Shown here: positions 45,902-57,639 of the stretch, piece by piece
Numbering within the stretch: the stretch's first letter is position 1
Layout of the letters: every line of letters begins with the position of its first letter
Origin: Dactylis glomerata
Lineage: Eukaryota > Streptophyta > Magnoliopsida > Poales > Poaceae
DNA length: 64,000 bases
Reading direction: 5' to 3'
Assembly (NCBI GenBank): GCA_007115705.1
Contig: QXEO01000546.1
Coordinates: 3,735,291-3,799,290 of the forward strand
Notes under the pieces: model-generated
Seen by the model: the letters and a program-made list of their open reading frames with translations, nothing else
Databases searched by the model: none
Told to the model about the DNA's origin: nothing
Translations under genes and position numbers: made by a program

Positions 45902-48900
45902 TCACTGGTATGCATGGGTAGAGGATGCATTGGAGCCATCCTCTGGTTCATCATCTTCTTCAACTTGGTTTTCAATCAAATCTCCAATCCTGTAGTGCTT
46001 CAACCTCTGGCCATTTACTTTGAATGTTCCCTCAGCTGAGCTATAAACCTCAAAGGCACCATGGCCTAGATCTTTCTTGATAACACAAGGGCCAAACCAT
46101 CTGGACTTGAACTTTCCAGAGAATAAGTGTAGCTTGGAATCATACACCAGCACTGACTGCCCTTCCTTAAATTCCCTTCTCAGAATGTGGGAGTCATGCC
46201 ATTTCTTGGTCTTCTCCTTGTAAATCTTTGCACTTTCATAGGAATCATTCCTGAGCTCTTCAAGCTCACACAACTGCAGTTTCCTCATGTTTCCTGCTTT
46301 GCCAATGTCCAAGTTCAGCTTCCTGATTGCCCAATGCGCTCTGTGCTCCAATTCGACTGGCAGATGGCAAGCCTTGCCATAGATAATTCTGAAAGGTGAC
46401 ATGCCAATGGGTGTCTTGTATGCTGTCCTGTAAGCCCACAAAGTGTCGGGCAATTTCATTGACCAATCTCCTCTGGTCTTGGACACAACTTTCTCCAAGA
46501 TTTGCTTGATTTCCCTGTTTGACAACTCCACTTGGCCATTGGCCTGCGGATGATAAGGAGTTGTCACTCTGTGATTCTTCACTCCATACTTGGTCAGAAG
46601 CTTCTCAAACTGGTCATTATTGAAGTGAGCACCACCATCACTGATTACAACTCTTGGCACTCCAAATCTTGGGAAAATGACAGTCTTGAACATTCTACAA
46701 ACTGCCTTGGCATCAGCATTAACAGTGGGAATGGCTTCAACCCATTTTGACACATAGTCAACAGCAACTAAAATATGCTTGTAGCCTTGAGAAGATGGCA
46801 AGGGTCCAACAAAATCAACTCCCCAAACATCAAACAATTCTACTTCCAAGATTCCTGTTTGGGGCATTTCATTTCTCTTTGACATCTTTCCTGCTCTTTG
46901 ACAAGGATCACACTTCATTATGTACTCATGAACATCTCTGAACATACTTGGCCAAAAGAAGCCAGCTTGCAAAATCTTGGCTTGAGTCTTGAACACTCCA
47001 GCATGTCCTCCATACAATCCTGAATGGCATTGGAACATCACATCACTTTTTTCATCAGAGGGAACACACCTTCTCACAATGCCATCAGCACAATGTTTGT
47101 ACAGAAAAGGTTCATCCCAATAGTAACTCTTGACATCATGGAGGAATTTTTTCTTTTGCTGGTAGGAGAGATCTGCTGGCACAATATCACCAGCTAGGAA
47201 GTTCACAAAGTCAGCATACCAAGGTGAAGTGGCACTGACTGCCATGAGCTATTCTCCTGGCATCAAGTCTTGAATCTCTCTGTTTTCATCAATGTTGATT
47301 CTGGACAAGTGATCAGCAACTGAGTTCTCTGACCCTTTCTTGTCTCTAATTTCTATGTCAAACTCTTGGAGCAGAAGGATCCATCTGATGAGCCTTGGTT
47401 TAGCATCCTTTTTGCTCACTAAATATCTGATTGCTGCATGGTCTGTGTAGACAATGCACTTGTGTCCAACCAGGTATGGTCTAAACTTATCAAATGAGAA
47501 CACAACAGCAAGCAGCTCCTTCTCTGTGGTGGTGTAATTGATCTGAGCATCATCCAAAGTCTTGCTTGCATAATGTATAACATGCACAGCTTTGTCTTTC
47601 CTCTGGCCAAGGACTGCTCCAACAGCAAAGTCACTTGCATCACACATAAGTTCAAATGGCAGTGTCCAGTCAGGAGGTTGAACAACAGGGGCTGTGATGA
47701 GAGCATCTTTCAATTGGTTGAATGCTTGCAAACAAGTGTCATCAAACACAAACTTCACTTCATGGTTCAGGAGATTGGTGAGTGGCTTGGCAAGATAGGA
47801 GAAGTTCTTGATAAACCTCCTGTAGAAGCCAGCATGGCCCAGGAAGCTTTGAATTCCCTTCACATTTTCAGGAGGAGGTAGCTTGGCAATCACATCTACC
47901 TTTGCCTTGTCCACCTCAATTCCTCTAGCAGACACAAGGTGGCCCAACACAATGCCTTCAGAGACAAGGAAGTGACATTTTTCCCAGTTCAAAATCAAAT
48001 TTTGCTCATAGCATCTGTGAAGGACTAAGGTGAGGTTCTTCAAGCAAGCTTCAAAGTCTTTTCCATACACAGTGAAATCATCCATGAAAACTTCCATAAT
48101 CTTCTCAATGTGATCAGAAAATATGGACATCATGCATCTCTGGAAGGTGCCTGGAGCATTGCAAAGGCCAAATGGTAGCCTTTTGTAAGCAAAGGTTCCA
48201 TATGGGCAGGTGAATGTTGTCTTGTCTTGGTCAGAAGGGTGGATTGGAATCTGCAGAAATCCAGAGTAACCATCAAGGTAGCAGTAGTACTTCTGGCCAG
48301 CAAGTCTCTCTAGCATCTGGTCCATGAATGGCAGAGGGAAGTGATCTTTTCTTGTAGCTTTGTTCAATTTTCTGAAGTCATTCACCATCCTCCATCCTGT
48401 AACAGGTCTTGTGGTCATGAGCCTTCCTTCTTCATTTTCAACAACAGTGTAGCCACCTTTCTTGGGCACAATGTGGATAGGACTCACCCACTCACTGTCA
48501 GAGATGGGGTATATCATTCCAGCCTTTAACAATTTCAGAACTTCCTTCTTTACTACATCTTGCATAGCAGGGTTTAGTCTCCTCTGTCCTTCTCTTGTTG
48601 GCTTGCTGCCTTCTTCCAAGTGGATCCTGTGAGAACACACTTTCTCGCTAATGCCAATGATGTCATCAATGGAATATCCAATGACATTCTTGTACAGCTT
48701 CAGAATAGACAGAAGACTTTCTTCTTGCTCACTTGAAAGGGCAGAACTAATAATCACAGGGTGTAACTTTTCCTTCTCCAAGAATGAGTATTTCAGATGG
48801 GAAGGCAATTCTTTGAGCTCCACAACAGAATGGTGGGCTAGATGAGCTGGTTCTCTTGCACTTGACACAGGTACAATTGCACAAATTTTCACTTCACAGA

Positions 48901-51408
48901 GCTGCTGTACATTGGTGGTTTCAGCAGTAACAAAGACTTGAGCTTCAGGCTCTTCTTGCTCAGGTTCTGGCAAAGTTTCTAGCACACTTCTTTCAACAAC
49001 ATCAATGGAATGGCAATGTTCAGGAACATTGGGTAAGTGAGTGGCATGTTTCATGCTGAATTCAGCTTGCTCTGATCCAAATTGTAATTTGAGGGTTCCA
49101 CCTTTGACATCAATGATGGCACCAGCAGTTGCCAAGAATGGCCTGCCTAGAATCATTGATTCAGCATTGTCTTCCATCTCTAGCACAACAAAGTCCACAG
49201 GATATGCAAAGTTGCCAACTTGGACTGGCACATCTTCAAGGACTCCTACTGGTTTTCTCAAGGTTCTATCAGCAAGTTGAAGTGTCATTGGGGTAGGCTT
49301 CAACGTTCCCAGCTGCTGAATCTGGCTTGCAGCAGAGGGTAACACACTCACTGAGGAACCTAAGTCACAAAGGGCTGTGAAGGTTTTTCTTCCCACTACA
49401 CAGGGAATGCTGAAACTTCCAGGGTCTTGTAGCTTCTTGGGCATGTGGTTCAAGATCACAGCACTGCAATCTTCTGTCAAGGCTACTAACTCAGGGCTGT
49501 CCAAACTCCTCTTCCTTGTGATCAGATCTTTGAAAAACTTTGCATATAGGGGAATGTGCAACACTGCATCCAAGATGGGGATGGTGATTTGCACTTCCTT
49601 CATGGTCTCAAGGAATTTAGAGTACTGCTTCTCCTCCTTGGTCTTGTCCAATCTCTCTGGAAATGGCACTTTCATCAACAAAGGCTTCTCTGTTGGTTCT
49701 GTGGCAGAGATCTGTGCCTTGGCAGGGTTTTCTGTCTGGGCAGGCTGTCCTGTTGATTTTTCCTGCCTTGGCAGAACAATTTCTGGAGGTATTTGTTGCT
49801 GCACGGTGGGTCTTCTCTGTGGAGCAACATAAGTGACATTTGGTGGGGTTTTGAGTAAGGGTTCAGTGTTCACCCCACTCCTAGTGGTGACTGCATCAAT
49901 AACTTCAGTAGTGGAAAGGGCACCACACTGTTTCGGGTTTTTCTCTGCTTGGGCTGGCAGTTTTCCTTCAGCTTGTTTTCCAATGTTGTTGGTCTGGATT
50001 CCAGCAGTGAGTTGCTGCATAGTCTTGTAGAAAAGTTCAGATTGCATTTTCATAGTTTCTTGCATTCCACTGAACATTTCCTTCTGTAGCTTCATCATTT
50101 CTCCAAGCTCAGATTGGCTGCTACTGCTGGATGAAGTAGTTTGCTGATGTACTGGGTGGTGTTGTTGTTGTGGGTGTTGCACTTGACCTTGGGGTCTGAA
50201 ATTTTGTTGTCCAGGCTGATGGTAACTCTGCTGGGATGCTTGGGCATAGTGCTGCTGCCCTGGTGCTGGGTAACTTTGCTGATTATTGCTCTTGTAAGAA
50301 AGGTTGGGGTGGTTTCTCCAAGAGGGGTTGTAACTTTGGGAATATGGCCCTTGATTCTGGGCATAGTTCACCTCTGATATCATGGCTTCAGGAGGTGCAG
50401 ACAAGGTACATTCCATGAGAGAATGGCCTTCTTTTCCACAAATTGCACAGGCAGAAGTAACTTGGTTGACAGGAACCAAAGCTTGGCTGTTTCTTTCTGT
50501 CATAAGCTGGGCAAGCTGAGTTGTTAAACTCTCCAACTTAGCTTCCAAAGCATTCTGGCCACTTGACTGAATCTGCAGCTGATTGTTGGGGTGGACAGCT
50601 CTTTCATTTGTCCAGGAGAAGTTGTGTGATGCCATGCTCTCAATCAACTCAGTAGCTTCATCAAGGGTCTTGTTCATGATTCCACCTCCAGCAGCTGAGT
50701 CAACAAATGATCTGGTTTGCTCTGTCAAACCCTTGTAGAAGGTTTGCAAGATGAGCCATTGCTCCTGGCCATGGTTGGGACACATCCTGATGAGACCTTG
50801 GTATCTCTGCCAAGTATCATACAGGCTTTCTCCTTCATATTGCACAAATCTTGTTATCTTGTCTCTGCACTCAGCTGCTTTGGTTGGAGGGAAATATCTC
50901 TCAAAGAAGGCTTGAAGAACATGTTCCCATGTGTCTCTGCAGTGAATAGGAAGAGAGTGGAACCAAACTTTTGCAAGTCCAGACAGTGAGAAGGAAACAA
51001 TTGCATCCTGATGGCTTCAGGAGGAACACCATTGTGCTTCAAAGTGTTGCAGTACTCCAGAAAGTTTCTGATATGCTCATGGGGGCTCTCCAAAGCAGAA
51101 CCTTTGAAGGGATTATGTTGCACCATATTGATCAGAGCTGGCTTGATTTCCCAGTTGTTTGCTTGTATTGCAGGCATAATCACATCTGCATTGTTGATCT
51201 GGTCCTTGGGAATCCACAAATCTCTCAACTTCTTATCACCCATGCTGAAATCTGAGGATGACGATTCCAAATCTGAGACAGAGGTTTCCAAATCTTCAGC
51301 AGAAACTTCAGAAGCTGCTCTCTTTCTTGCAAACAAAGTCCTCTCTGGCTCAGGATCAAATGGGGCTAGTGGAGAATCTTCAGAGGACTGCATCAACTGA
51401 ATTCCCAC
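45902..51408 (-). pseudogene. Athila-like gag-pol polyprotein, two lesions
   Basis: This is the single polyprotein of the retrotransposon, with ATG at 51408. The gag core is followed by a zinc knuckle (CAICGKEGHSLMEC, about 50449-50408), a Gln-rich linker, an aspartic protease (ALCDLGSSVSVLP, then ILGRPFL), reverse transcriptase (YLDGYSG, FMDDFTVYG), RNase H (CDASDFA, TEKE, YTDH) and integrase. Integrase has the His-His-Cys-Cys zinc site (HSGLYGGH, CDPCQRAGK) and DDE residues (WGVDF, ISDGGAHF, QVELSN). Two lesions are visible: a one-base deletion in gag near 50988-50996, which shifts the frame, and an in-frame TAG at 47249-47251 between RNase H and integrase, probably from CAG. Everything else reads through for about 1,830 codons, so this is a young, nearly intact copy. 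Confidence 0.92.
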
Positions 51409-51604
51409 GGAGATTAGATGAAATCATTGTTCTACACACAATCACAGACAAGAACTTGATCAAGGGTTAGTGAACTAAATCCCCTAATAAAAGTTCTAAG
51501 CTTGATCACAGACAAATCATTAAAACAGACAATCAAAGATTGCAAATTGGAACAAGTATTTACACAGCTTAGTCTACTGTAATCTAAGGAAACAATCAAA
51601 AGTT

Positions 51605-51624
51605 GATCCCCGGCAACGGCGCCA
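51605..51624 (-). other. Primer binding site, tRNA-Asp type
   Basis: On the minus strand it reads TGGCGCCGTTGCCGGGGATC, a 20-base match to the 3' end of plant tRNA-Asp. It lies four bases inside the 5' LTR. Confidence 0.95.
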
Positions 51625-51628
51625 ATTT

Positions 51629-52738
51629 TGATCTGTTGAGATTATAGGGGGGTTTTTCTAGTCGTCTCCACAGGGATCAACACAAATGAGACTATTTCCT
51701 AATTTCTAGAAGCTAAGCAGAAAAGTGGGGTTTTTGGTGTTGTAAACAGAAAAGTAACAGGAGGTTTTGAGCAGGGAAGTTTTAACATAACAAGTTCAAG
51801 GATTTCTTGTTTGTCAGACAAGAAAGCATTGAACAAACTAGCAAATTTTAGACAGGGATATGTTTTTGGGACTAGGTGCAGAGACTAGTCTTACACCTAC
51901 AGATCAAGCAAGTGCAACACAGTTTTCACAGTAATCTTAGAGTTTACAATGGAGTGTGTCACTCAAACCATAGCAAAGGTTAAAGACAAGTTTCAAACTG
52001 CTTTACAACGCAAGATCAACACAACAGATCACAGAGCATGAGGGAAAGGAAGAGAGATTTGCTGTTTGTCACCAAAGGCTTGCCGTGGCAGAGAAAGTAG
52101 AAGAATTGCTGTCGCGGCAGAGGATGCAGAGGTTGAGGGAGAGCTGGGCCTTCAGATCCTTGGGGCTATGTTCATCCTGTGTTCTTGAGGTTCCTGAGGG
52201 AGTTCTTGGAGTTCTTGGTGGACGCCATGGATCCAGTCTTGTTACAACAGAGGAGAAGAGGGATAAGGGTGGAAAAGTTTTTGTGTTGGACTATGGAGGA
52301 GGAAGGTTTTGGTGGAGTGGTGGATGGATGGAGTGGCTGTGGATGCGAGGTGAGAGATGGAGATGGTGGGAGTGAACCTGGACCTCTCCTTTTAAAGACT
52401 TTTTGTGGCATTCTTGCTGCGGCGTAGAGGAGTAGTGGGAAGTTGGTGGCGGCAGCGGCTTTTCTGCTTTTGCCGTTTTTCCTGTCTTCTTGTGCCGTAC
52501 CAGCCACTTTCTGCCGTGCTTGCTTTTCTTGCTCCTCAAGATGTACTCCTCCATTCCTGGTGGCTTGGTCTTTGGTTTGAATTACTCTGACTTGTAGATT
52601 TAAGTGCCTTGGCGCACTGATCTGTGACAAAGGATCAAATGATGTAAAATGTTGGTGCAACACTGGTAGAAATGAGGTAAAACAGACAAGTTTTATGGTT
52701 GCAAGGTTCAGATATATGTGTAAATCTTAGAGTGATCA
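51629..52738 (-). repeat. 5' LTR of Athila-like element (1110 bp)
   Basis: Pair of 43706-44815. It is next to the primer site and is therefore the 5' LTR. A TATA-like TTTAAAAGG (minus, about 52396-52388) is a candidate promoter. Confidence 0.95.
52388..52396 (-). promoter_or_regulatory. Candidate TATA box of Athila-like element
   Basis: TTTAAAAGG on the minus strand in the 5' LTR, repeated in the 3' LTR. It is a plausible but weak match to a plant TATA box. Confidence 0.35.
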
Positions 52739-55700
52739 CCAAGCACGGAGAAAGAGGTGTTACAATGGAAGACAATGAAGAAGAGGATGATGACAACTAT
52801 CCTGGGTTCCCTGAATACGGTGATACTTTCATGGGAGAAGCTGAAGGGGGAGCTGAAGGGGGAGCTGAAGGAGACACGCATGATGAGCCCCCTGATGATC
52901 TCGGTCGGACCATTGCAGATGCACGGAGAGAATGCGAAACTAATAAGGAGAGGGAGAAGTTGTATCGCATGTTAGAGGATCACAAAAAGTCCTTATACCC
53001 AAACTGCCAAAATGTTCTAAAAAAGCTGGGTAGCACACTTGAACTGCTGAAATGGAAGGCAGAGGAAGGTCTATCTGACTCCGGATTTGAAAAGTTGCTG
53101 AAAATGATGAGGAATATGCTTCCAAAGGATAACAAATTGCCAACCAGTACGTACGAAGCCAAGAAGATTGTCTGCCCTCTAGGTTTAGAGGTTCAGAAGA
53201 TACATGCATGTCCTAATAACTGCATCCTCTATCGTGGTGAATACGAGAATTTGACTGAATGCCCGATATGCACTGCATTGCGGTATAAGATCAGAGGAGA
53301 CGACTCTGGTGATGTTGAGGGCGAGCCCCCCAGGAAGAGGGTTCCTGCCAAGGTGATGTGGTATGCTCCTATTGTACAACGGTTGAAACGTTTGTTTCGG
53401 TGCAAAGAGCATGCCAAGTTATTGCGATGGCACAAAGAGGACCGTTTGTCAGACGGGATGTTGAGACACCCCGCTGATGGGTCTCAATGGAGAAAGATCG
53501 ACAATAAGTTCAAAGATTTTGCAGGTGACGCAAGGAACGTATGGTTTGGTCTAAGTACATATGGCTTCAATCCTTTTGGGGAGCAGAGCTCCAGTCATAG
53601 CACCTGGCCCGTGACTCTATGCATTTATGACCTTCCTCCTTGGTTGTGCATGAAGCAGAAGTTCATTATGATGCCAGTGCTCATCCAAGGTCCGAAGCAA
53701 CCCGGCAACGATATTGATGTGTACCTAAGGCCATTAGTTGATAAACTTTTACAGCTGTGGGCCAAACCAGGTGTACGTGTGTGGGATGAGCACAAACAAG
53801 AGGAATTTGACTTACGAGCGTTGCTATTCGTTACCATCAATGATTGAGCTGCTCTTAGTAACATTTCAGGACAGACAAACAAGGGATACAAGGCATGCAC
53901 ACACTGTTTACAAGAGACTGAAAGTATATATTTAGCTAATTGTAAGAAGAATGTGTACATATCGCACCGTGGATTTCTTAGCAAAATTCATGCCGTAAGA
54001 AAAAAAGGCAAGCATTTCAACGGTAAGGCAGATCACCGGGACAAGCCTAAGGAACATACTGGTGATGATGTATTTGATATGGTCAAATATATAGAAGTAA
54101 TCTTTGGAAAGGGTCCTGGCGGACAATCTGTTCCGCATGACGCAGACGGACACACACCCATGTGGAAGAAGAAATCTATATTTTGGGAGCTTGAGTATTG
54201 GAAATTCCTAGAAGTCCGCTCTGCAATCGATGTGATGCATGTGACGAAGAATCTTTGCGTGAACCTGCTAGGCTTCTTGGGTGTGTATGGGAAGACAAAA
54301 GATACAAAGGAAGCTCGACAGGACCTGCAACGTGTGAAAGACCCAGAAGACCGACATCCGGAACTGTTTCAAGGTCGCACCAGCTACGCTCTTACTAAAG
54401 AAGAGAAGATCACCTTTTTTGAATGCCTGAACAGTATCAAAGTCCAAGCTGGATTCTCATCGAATATAAAAGGAATAATAAATATGGCAGAGAAAAAGTT
54501 CCAAAACCTAAAGTCTCATGACTGCCACGTGATTATGACGCAATTGCTTCCAGTTGCATTGAGGGGGCTTCTACCAGAAAATGTTCGACTAGCAATTGTG
54601 AAGCTATGTGCATTCCTCAATGCAATATCTCAGAAGGTAATCAATCCAGAAGATCTACCACGGTTACAGAATGATGTGGCCCAATGTCTTGTCAGCTTCG
54701 AGCTGGTGTTCCCACCATCGTTCTTCAATATTATGACACACCTCCTGGTTCACCTAGTCAAAGAGATTTCCATTCTCGGCCCTATATTTCTACACAATAT
54801 GTTCCTCTTTGAGAGGTTTATGGGAGTCTTAAAGAAATATGTTCGTAACCGTGCTAGGCCAGAAGGAAGCATCGTCAAGGGATATGGAACAGAGGAGGTC
54901 ATTGAGTTTTGTGCTGACTTTGTTCCCGACCTTAAGCCGATTGGTCTTCCTCAATCGCGTCATGAGGGAAGACTAAGTGGAAAAGGCACGATCAGAAAGA
55001 AACCAATGATATGTAGGGATGGTCATTCTTTGACTCAAGCACACTACACAGTTCTACAAAATTCCCTCTTGGTGGCTCCGTACAGTGAGGAATACAAGAA
55101 TATTATACGCCAAGCAAACCCAAGGCAGTCTGAGTCCTTTGTTTTACAGCTCCACATGGCGACTTTTGGCGTTTGGTTGCAAAGACATCTCATGAATGAC
55201 ACTGTTGTTGAAGAGCAGCTGTACTTGTTGGCCAAATTACCATCTTCGACTATATTGACTTTCCAAGGGTACGAGATAAATGCCAATACATTTTACACGG
55301 TCGCCCAAGATAAAAAAGCACCAACCAAAACAGTGGTATCCGCTTTGATGCAGTAACCGGGAAAGGGGAAACAGACACATATTATGGTTACATAGAGGAG
55401 ATATGGGAGCTTGATTATGGACCTAACTTTAAGGTTCCTTTGTTTCGGTGCAAATGGGTGAAGATGACAGGAGGCAGGGTAAAGTTGGACGAGCAGTACG
55501 GAATGACAATGGTGGATCTCAACAATCTAGGGTACCTTGATGAACCATTCGTCCTAGCCAAAGATGTGGCTCAGGTTTTCTATGTGAAGGACATGACTAG
55601 CAAACCAAGAAAAAGAACCAAAGCGAATACATCATGTGATGAACCAAAGTGCCACATAGTTCTTTCAGGGAAAAGAAACATCGTGGGAGTGGAGGACAAG

Positions 55701-55835
55701 ACAGATATGTCACAAGATTATAATCAGTTTGGTGAAATTCCGCCCTTCAGAGTGAACACTGACACAAGCCTCAAGTTAAATGATGAAGATTCTCCATGGT
55801 TATGCCACAATCGTAAGCAAGGGACACTAGCGAAG

Positions 55836-55915
55836 AAATGATGTGTAATCATGTGTAATCATGTATTAAACATTTTATGTAATCATGTGTAATCATGTGT
55901 AATCATGTATTGTTC
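55836..55915. repeat. Short tandem repeat after TNP2 stop
   Basis: About five copies of TAATCATGTG and close variants begin within a few bases of the transposase stop codon, in its 3' untranslated region. Confidence 0.75.
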
Positions 55916-56066
55916 TAATAAGTTAATAATATTTTGATAAGTTAGAATAAGTTAATTAAGTCACAATAACACTCACGAGAGGCGGGGAAACGATTGAACT
56001 GGAATTAAAGTACATGTCCAGATTAAGTCACAATCGGCCGAACTTGTTTTCGAATGTTCGAGTGAT

Positions 56067-56654
56067 TCAGTCATAGTCGTGCCTAGCCTGATAAACATCG
56101 CCACTGTAGTCATCGTAGTCGCCGACATCGTCGTCGCTGGCATCGGGGTCACGGTAGTCGAACCTCGGCGGGTGAGCACGCGTGGGCTGAGACTGAGGGT
56201 AGCGCAGGTAGGGGCCATGGTAGGCCATGACGCTCTGGAGAGTCTGGCCGCGCCACCACAACCGACGGCCGGCCTCGTTGAAGTTCGAATGAGGCGGGCC
56301 ATCCTCCTCGTGCCTGGCAAGCGTACTCCCACGCCGATTGATGAAGAAGGCATCCCAAGTCGGGCTGTAGTCGGGATGCCACTGGGGATTCCTCTGCTGC
56401 TCTAGCGTGAGCTCGAAGTAGTAGTGGTTCGTGATGGCCATCTGGCGCGCCACACCTAGAGGGACAGGAGGGACCGGTACGCCTCCGACGCTCAGCATCC
56501 AGCCGGTGGGGACGCGGTAGCCCGGCGGCCAGGGGTAGTTTGAGGCGCAAAGCGCCTCCGCCTCCTGGGAGGTTAGAGATACGATGGAAGCTATGGAAGA
56601 GAGTAATGAGGTTTGCAGATACGAGTCTAGATGTGATATGTAAATGGAGGCCAA
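56067..56654 (-). CDS. Conserved-looking CACTA accessory ORF (195 codons), minus strand
   Basis: An intact 195-codon frame runs opposite to the transposase, so the two genes converge at about 55840-56067. The product has many Trp, Tyr, Pro and Arg residues, a PWPPGYRVPTGW motif, a WHPDYSPTWDAFF motif, and an acidic Asp/Tyr-rich C-terminus. I see no catalytic motif or membrane segment. Similar small proteins occur in Triticeae CACTA elements, from memory and with no function assigned. A TATA motif at 56661-56670 is too close to the first ATG, so the real start may be downstream (for example the Met in GWMLSVGG). Confidence 0.5.
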   Translation of the reverse strand: MASIYISHLDSYLQTSLLSSIASIVSLTSQEAEALCASNYPWPPGYRVPTGWMLSVGGVPVPPVPLGVARQMAITNHYYFELTLEQQRNPQWHPDYSPTWDAFFINRRGSTLARHEEDGPPHSNFNEAGRRLWWRGQTLQSVMAYHGPYLRYPQSQPTRAHPPRFDYRDPDASDDDVGDYDDYSGDVYQARHDYD

Positions 56655-56660
56655 GCCTAC

Positions 56661-56670
56661 ATATATATAG
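56661..56670 (-). promoter_or_regulatory. TATA motif for minus-strand ORF
   Basis: CTATATATAT on the minus strand lies just upstream of the 195-codon ORF and beside the central repeat cluster. Confidence 0.45.
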
Positions 56671-56756
56671 TGAAAAATGGCGGGAAGACGGAGGAGGGAA
56701 GCGGTGGAAAGCGCGGGAAGAAAATAGGCGGGAATGCAGTGGCGCGGAAAACCATC

Positions 56757-56890
56757 TAACCTTTAGTCCCGGCTGGTGGGTACAACCGGGACTAAAGGTG
56801 GTTTTTGTGTCATCTAACAAAACTGTCGGTGAGATAAGGACGTGTGGGTAACCTTTAGTCCCGGCTGGTGGGTGCAACCGAGACTAAAGC
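56757..56890. repeat. Internal cluster of CACTA subterminal-type repeats (left half)
   Basis: Two pairs of CCTTTAGTCCCGGCTGGTGG and a facing CAACCGGGACTAAAG (or CAACCGAGACTAAAG) occur here. They match the terminal repeats at 42557-42805 although they lie about 5 kb (without the insertion) inside the element. Confidence 0.85.
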
Positions 56891-57415
56891 TGTCGGCAGG
56901 ATAAGGACGCGTGGGTGGATGCACTGCTCCATGAGATAAAGCATGTAGCACACGACGCCCCTGTCGGAGGAACAAGACAAAGTAGAAGCGGTTGGGTAAA
57001 GGGTTGGGAAATCTCAAACTTATTTTAATCTTCTGGTTTTGAAAATAGAAAATGGTTTTGAATTAGTACCTCAATTTCAAACACTTTTCATATTCAAAGT
57101 TTTATCAGATTCTAAAATATGTAAAAAGAATATTAATCAATATAGTTTTAATACAATTGGTTTCACTAAATTTAGATTTGTAAATCTTTAGATATGAATT
57201 TTCAAAGTTTCTATAAGCATATTTGGAGTATTTTAATTATGTAAAATTATTGGATTATCATACAAATATGGGAACAGTGGCATTTGATAGATATTTAAAT
57301 TTGTGATTTGTAGGATTTTGAATCACTCGATTTGCAGTTGTAGATTTCTCAGAAATTTAATTCGAATATTTAGTCAAGTTATGAATTGGAGTTTGTTAAG
57401 TTTATTCAAAACAAA
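56891..57415. other. AT-rich spacer in central CACTA region
   Basis: No gene seen. AT-rich DNA lies between two clusters of subterminal-type repeats. Confidence 0.5.
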
Positions 57416-57612
57416 CTTTAGTCCCGGTTGGTAATACGAACCAGGACTAAAGGTCCCTGCGCGCACAAACTTTGGAAACCGCCCAAAATGGGCCTTAAGT
57501 CCCGAACCTCCTAACCAACCGGGACTAAAGGTCACCCTTTAGTCCCGGTTGGTAATCCGAACCGGGACTAAAGGTTCTTTAGTCCCGGATCGTATTATCA
57601 ACCGGGACTAAA
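57416..57612. repeat. Internal cluster of CACTA subterminal-type repeats (right half)
   Basis: At least seven alternating copies of TTTAGTCCCGGTTGGTAA and ACCGGGACTAAAGG occur within 200 bases. Facing pairs form hairpins. The same order (repeats, TATA, GC-rich leader, ORF2) is found at the start of the left CACTA segment. Confidence 0.9.
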
Positions 57613-57620
57613 GGTCCCGG

Positions 57621-57630
57621 AATATATAAA
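57621..57630 (+). promoter_or_regulatory. TATA motif for ORF2 of right CACTA
   Basis: AATATATAAA, directly after the repeat cluster and ahead of the GC-rich leader. It matches the layout of the left CACTA (TATA at 5481-5488). Confidence 0.6.
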
Positions 57631-57639
57631 TGTGTGCGC

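Larger units (their letters stand above)
43706..52738 (-). mobile_element. Complete Athila-like Gypsy retrotransposon, minus strand (9033 bp)
   Basis: Two 1110-bp LTRs, a tRNA-Asp primer site by the right LTR, a polypurine tract by the left LTR and a perfect CCAAG target duplication define a complete insertion. One gag-pol reading frame fills 51408-45902, with order gag, protease, reverse transcriptase, RNase H, integrase, as in Gypsy elements. The Athila assignment rests on the gag style, the FMDD reverse-transcriptase motif and the tRNA-Asp primer. About 1.1 kb between integrase and the 3' LTR has no env-like ORF. The LTRs differ at only about six positions by eye, so the insertion is recent. 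Confidence 0.95.
43490..55841 (+). pseudogene. CACTA TNP2-type transposase, split by an Athila-like element
   Basis: This is the main transposase of CACTA elements. The first coding exon (ATG 43490 to 43705, possibly after an AG acceptor) encodes a Transpos_assoc domain with motifs MNRQWMYGSR and YPCSVCKNQK. The Athila-like element interrupts it after the WTK codons, and coding resumes in frame at 52744. Downstream come a Glu/Asp-rich linker, a Transposase_21 region (about 53370-54300), DUF4218 (about 54480-54930) and DUF4216 (about 55380-55620). Other breaks are TGA at 53845-53847, where the family has Trp (TGG), and a one-base frame change near 55320-55332. At 53560-53562 the codon is TAT before GFNPFG, where the family normally has Asp. 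The last stop is at 55839-55841. Confidence 0.87.
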
